Shown here piece after piece: positions 6,699 to 9,109 of a stretch of 9,109 nt of DNA. The stretch covers positions 1 through 9,109 of the forward strand of contig JADGCR010000080.1 in NCBI GenBank assembly GCA_015228895.1. Reading direction: 5' to 3'. The translations under genes were made by a program, and so were the position numbers. This DNA comes from Magnetococcales bacterium. GTDB taxonomy: Bacteria; Pseudomonadota; Magnetococcia; Magnetococcales; Magnetaquicoccaceae. The stretch's first letter is position 1. Each line of letters starts with the position of its first letter. Under the pieces are notes generated by a model. That model saw nothing but the letters and a program-made list of their open reading frames with translations. It had not been told where the DNA came from and ran no database searches.

Positions 6699-6736
6699 GA
6701 AGTGGTGAAAATCCGCGGGTATTTTTCTCTGGTCGA

Positions 6737-7390
6737 TCAGAGTGTTTGACGGGAACCGATAATCACAAGATGGGAAAAGGGGCTGTGGGTCATTTGATGC
6801 AGGGGGACGATCTTTGTCTCAAGACGCCAATGGCGCAACCGGGTAATGTATTCAGTGCTGGATACATGAAACAATTGCTGATTGTTGGAAACCGACAGAT
6901 GCAAGATTCTGTAGACGATGTGGGACACAAACAAAGTCACCGAGAATTTCCATTTTGGCGATATATCCATGATTTTCAGGATGATCATTCCCTGCGCGGC
7001 CAGAACTCTTTGACATTCGTTTAGAATGTTATCCTGGTCTTCCAAAGTATTGCTGGCAAGGGTGTCCGCCAGGATGACGATGTCGATGCTGTTGTCCGGA
7101 ACGGACTCAAGATGATTGATGATCGTATTCTGTATTATTTTTATATTACCAAATGAATCGCACAACTCTTGTGCGAGATTGCACTTGCGCGCATCGTAAT
7201 CCACTCCGACGATTGTGTGGCAGCGAGGGGCCAGTTTTTTCAACAGAACACCCTGTCCACACCCCAGTTCCAGTACGTCCTTGCCCTGGGGAACCAGTTC
7301 GGCCACTTGATCCAGAGGGGCGATCCAGTCCCGAATCCAGGCGTGCAGGGTATCGATCAGGCTGCCAAAGGAACGACTGCGTTTGGTCAT
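6737..7390 (-). CDS. Class I SAM-dependent methyltransferase
   Basis: The protein has 217 residues and is cytoplasmic. Motif I, DVLELGCGQGVLLKKLAP (about 38-55), binds SAM. It is followed by the acidic post-motif IVGVDYDARK (D64, ribose-binding), a motif-II-like SIDIVILADTL (101-111) and the motif-III-like strand RVLAAQGMIILKI (128-140). This is a Methyltransf_11/25-type Rossmann fold. The C-terminal third (about 148-217) is less typical and may carry the acceptor-binding part; the substrate is unknown. The gene starts 36 nt after the stop of the B12-type radical SAM gene, without a strong ribosome binding site, so co-transcription is likely and the two may modify the same molecule. Its base composition is unusual: counting 7081-7200 gives about 41% G+C and 6841-6960 about 43%, against over 60% in most of the window, which suggests acquisition from elsewhere. 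I found no terminator after its stop. Confidence 0.85.
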   Translation of the reverse strand: MTKRSRSFGSLIDTLHAWIRDWIAPLDQVAELVPQGKDVLELGCGQGVLLKKLAPRCHTIVGVDYDARKCNLAQELCDSFGNIKIIQNTIINHLESVPDNSIDIVILADTLASNTLEDQDNILNECQRVLAAQGMIILKIMDISPKWKFSVTLFVSHIVYRILHLSVSNNQQLFHVSSTEYITRLRHWRLETKIVPLHQMTHSPFSHLVIIGSRQTL

Positions 7391-7426
7391 GTGGGGTGCC
7401 CGTGCTGCGTCGGTTGTCGTCTCGAA

Positions 7427-9109
7427 TCAGTTCACCCGTGGAGCGGTTCGACAGCGGTGGATCAGGTCGTCCAACTCGATACCCAGACCCTGGAGGCGCT
7501 GGTTCCAGTAGTGGGTGCGCCGGAAAAATTCCCGAGCCATCCCCACACGTCTTTCCACATCCTGGAACAGGCCGAGTTTGGCGTTGACCAGGGCAAGGAA
7601 CAGGTTGGGAATCGGGTTGGAGCCTACCCTGCGATCGCAGACATCCGTGAGAAAAAACTGAATTTTCTTGAGACGGGTGGGGTTGTCCTCCTTGAAGAGC
7701 CGTGGATAGTTCACCGAGAAGTCGAAATCGAACCAGATGTGATAGAGTTCCGTCGCGTCGGGAATGGAATCGTCATCCGCATCCAGCAGACGGAAGAAAT
7801 TCTGATGTCCGCTGCTTTCCACCTTTTTCTGCCGTTCACTTTCCCGAATGCCGAAATGGAGCGTGCCACGTTCCCACCCTTCGGTATCGGCGAATTGATT
7901 GAACATTTCGGTCGTTGGCAGGGGAGAGACCACCTGCACCGAGTACCAGTCGAGGCGCATCTCCTGGGCCAGGGCGATGGTCTGTTTGATCTCCCGGACG
8001 GTTTCGCCAGGGAAACCCAACATGAGGAATCCTTTGGTGAAAATTTCCGGGTGATGTTTCATGATCCCGCCCAGCTTGCGGAAATGTTTGATGGTGCAAG
8101 GTTTGTGCACCTGTCGGAGCAGTCGTTCGCTGCCGGTCTCGATACCGAATCCCAGGCCGATGCATCCGGCGCGGGCCGCGGCGTCGATGATTTCCGGATG
8201 GTTCACCACCGAGGAGGCCAGAACACCATTGGAAGCGTCCCAGGTCATGCCCAGATTGGCGTTGGCCATGGCATCGAAGAGTTCCAGACATTTTTTGGTG
8301 TTGTAAAACAGATCGTCGTCCAGCCAGGTGAAATGGGTGACGCCGTATGCCCGTTTGAGGTGGGTCATCTCCTCCACCACCCGTGCCGCCTCACGCTGGC
8401 GCACTCCGGGCCCGTTGAAATGGCGCACGCTGCAAAACGAACAACGGGCGCGACAGCCACGATTCGCCATCAGGGAGGCGGCGCGCGCCGTCGCGCCATA
8501 CCAGAAATTGAAAATACCCACCTGACCCACCCGGCTGTAGTCGCCGATGGGCAGATCGCCAAAATCCGGACTCTCCTGAATCTCTTCCGCCCGGGGGGTG
8601 GAGCGTTCCGCCAGAACCGCCGTGGCACCGTCCAGACGGAGCGCGATCTGGGCCAGGGTGTCGCTTTCTCGCAGACCCCGGGCAAAATCGAGCAGGTCGC
8701 CAAAATGGGTATCCCCTTCATACAGGGCAACCAGGTCGATGGCTGGAGAGGCGTGCAGAACTGTCTCCATGGAGGTGGTGGCATGCACCCCTCCCACGAT
8801 CACAGGCAGATCGGACCGTATCGACTTGATGAATTCGGCGTTGCGGATCGTGATGTCGTGGGTCATGGTATACATGCAACTCAAGCCGACGATATCGGGT
8901 TTGAACGCCTCGATGGCGTTGCGCAATTGGGTTTGCCAGATGCGGGTCAGATCCTCCGGGGTCGTTATGGACCCCTCCGCCTGGTGGATCGCGGCCAGCA
9001 CACGGTAATTGAGATCCTCCAACCGGACGGTATAGTCGCGTTTTTCCAGGTTTCGTTTCAGAATGCCGATGCCGTAGGGGGGAAAGGCATAATATCGGAG
9101 TTGCAGGAC
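7427..9109 (-). CDS. B12-binding-fold radical SAM protein, N-terminus outside window
   Basis: The frame is open to the window edge (560 visible residues), so the true start lies beyond 9109; the TTG at 9022 is not the start. The 29 residues before it (FPPYGIGILKRNLEKRDYTVRL) are the classic opening of the B12-binding Rossmann-like domain. That domain continues through PDIVGLSCMYTMTHD and PVIVGGVHATTSMETVL to about visible residue 150, without the base-off DxHxxG motif, as is common in this class. The radical SAM core carries NRGCRARCSFCSVRH, whose CxxxCxxC (Cys codons at 8453-8455, 8441-8443 and 8432-8434) binds the [4Fe-4S] cluster. It also has GFGIETGSERLL, KGFLMLGFPGET and VSPLPTTEM, typical of BchE/HpnJ-like B12 radical SAM enzymes. 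About 130 C-terminal residues (from IWFDFDFSVNYPRLF) form an extra domain I do not recognise. The reaction (methylation, ring formation or other) cannot be assigned. A methyltransferase gene follows at 36 nt. Confidence 0.9.
   Translation of the reverse strand, partial: VLQLRYYAFPPYGIGILKRNLEKRDYTVRLEDLNYRVLAAIHQAEGSITTPEDLTRIWQTQLRNAIEAFKPDIVGLSCMYTMTHDITIRNAEFIKSIRSDLPVIVGGVHATTSMETVLHASPAIDLVALYEGDTHFGDLLDFARGLRESDTLAQIALRLDGATAVLAERSTPRAEEIQESPDFGDLPIGDYSRVGQVGIFNFWYGATARAASLMANRGCRARCSFCSVRHFNGPGVRQREAARVVEEMTHLKRAYGVTHFTWLDDDLFYNTKKCLELFDAMANANLGMTWDASNGVLASSVVNHPEIIDAAARAGCIGLGFGIETGSERLLRQVHKPCTIKHFRKLGGIMKHHPEIFTKGFLMLGFPGETVREIKQTIALAQEMRLDWYSVQVVSPLPTTEMFNQFADTEGWERGTLHFGIRESERQKKVESSGHQNFFRLLDADDDSIPDATELYHIWFDFDFSVNYPRLFKEDNPTRLKKIQFFLTDVCDRRVGSNPIPNLFLALVNAKLGLFQDVERRVGMAREFFRRTHYWNQRLQGLGIELDDLIHRCRTAPRVN

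Noticed and set aside
6642..6736. Cobalamin riboswitch ahead of the cob run
   Set aside because: The region is too short between promoter and start codon, and no recognisable B12-box sequence is present; the 55-nt gap before cobU is also too short.
6647..7024. Plus-strand frame of 125 codons opposite the methyltransferase
   Set aside because: There is no motif or ribosome binding site, and it lies antisense to a gene with a clear SAM-binding motif.

Overview
The window is a gene-dense, GC-rich bacterial segment (about 60% G+C by eye). It holds eight protein-coding genes, with no rRNA, tRNA, CRISPR array, insertion sequence or long non-coding stretch. The gene content (phosphorelay proteins, CobU/CobT/CobS cobalamin assembly, B12-type radical SAM enzyme) and base composition fit a Gram-negative bacterium, probably Pseudomonadota. 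A Magnetococcia-like lineage is possible, but that is a guess from overall resemblance.

Left part, + strand (1-1382): the C-terminal end of a histidine-phosphotransfer (HPt) protein, cut off by the window edge, overlaps by ATGA with a fusion of a cyclic-nucleotide-binding-type domain and a response-regulator receiver. Together they look like a phosphorelay module whose last receiver has no DNA-binding output domain.

Middle part, - strand (6641 down to 1388): a tight gene run reading right to left. It starts with a 415-aa protein carrying a C-terminal diadenylate-cyclase (DisA_N-like) domain behind a probable sigma70-type promoter. Then come cobU (GTG start), cobT, cobS and a signal-peptide-bearing M49 (dipeptidyl-peptidase III)-like metallopeptidase. 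From cobU onward the genes overlap or are 3-4 nt apart. CobU activates adenosylcobinamide, CobT makes alpha-ribazole phosphate and CobS joins the two, so the nucleotide-loop assembly steps of adenosylcobalamin synthesis are together. The alpha-ribazole phosphatase is not in the window. The run meets the left + strand pair tail to tail with 5 nt between stop codons.

Right part, - strand (9109 down to 6737): a B12-binding-fold radical SAM protein, truncated at its 5' end by the window edge, is followed after 36 nt by a class I SAM methyltransferase. The methyltransferase gene is clearly richer in A+T than its surroundings. A B12-using enzyme upstream of cobalamin-assembly genes is suggestive, but the promoter between them implies separate transcription.

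The items most worth following up are the diadenylate-cyclase-like protein with an altered RHR motif heading a cobalamin operon, the exported HEXXH-variant M49 peptidase, and the radical SAM/methyltransferase pair. None of these proves a new system by itself.
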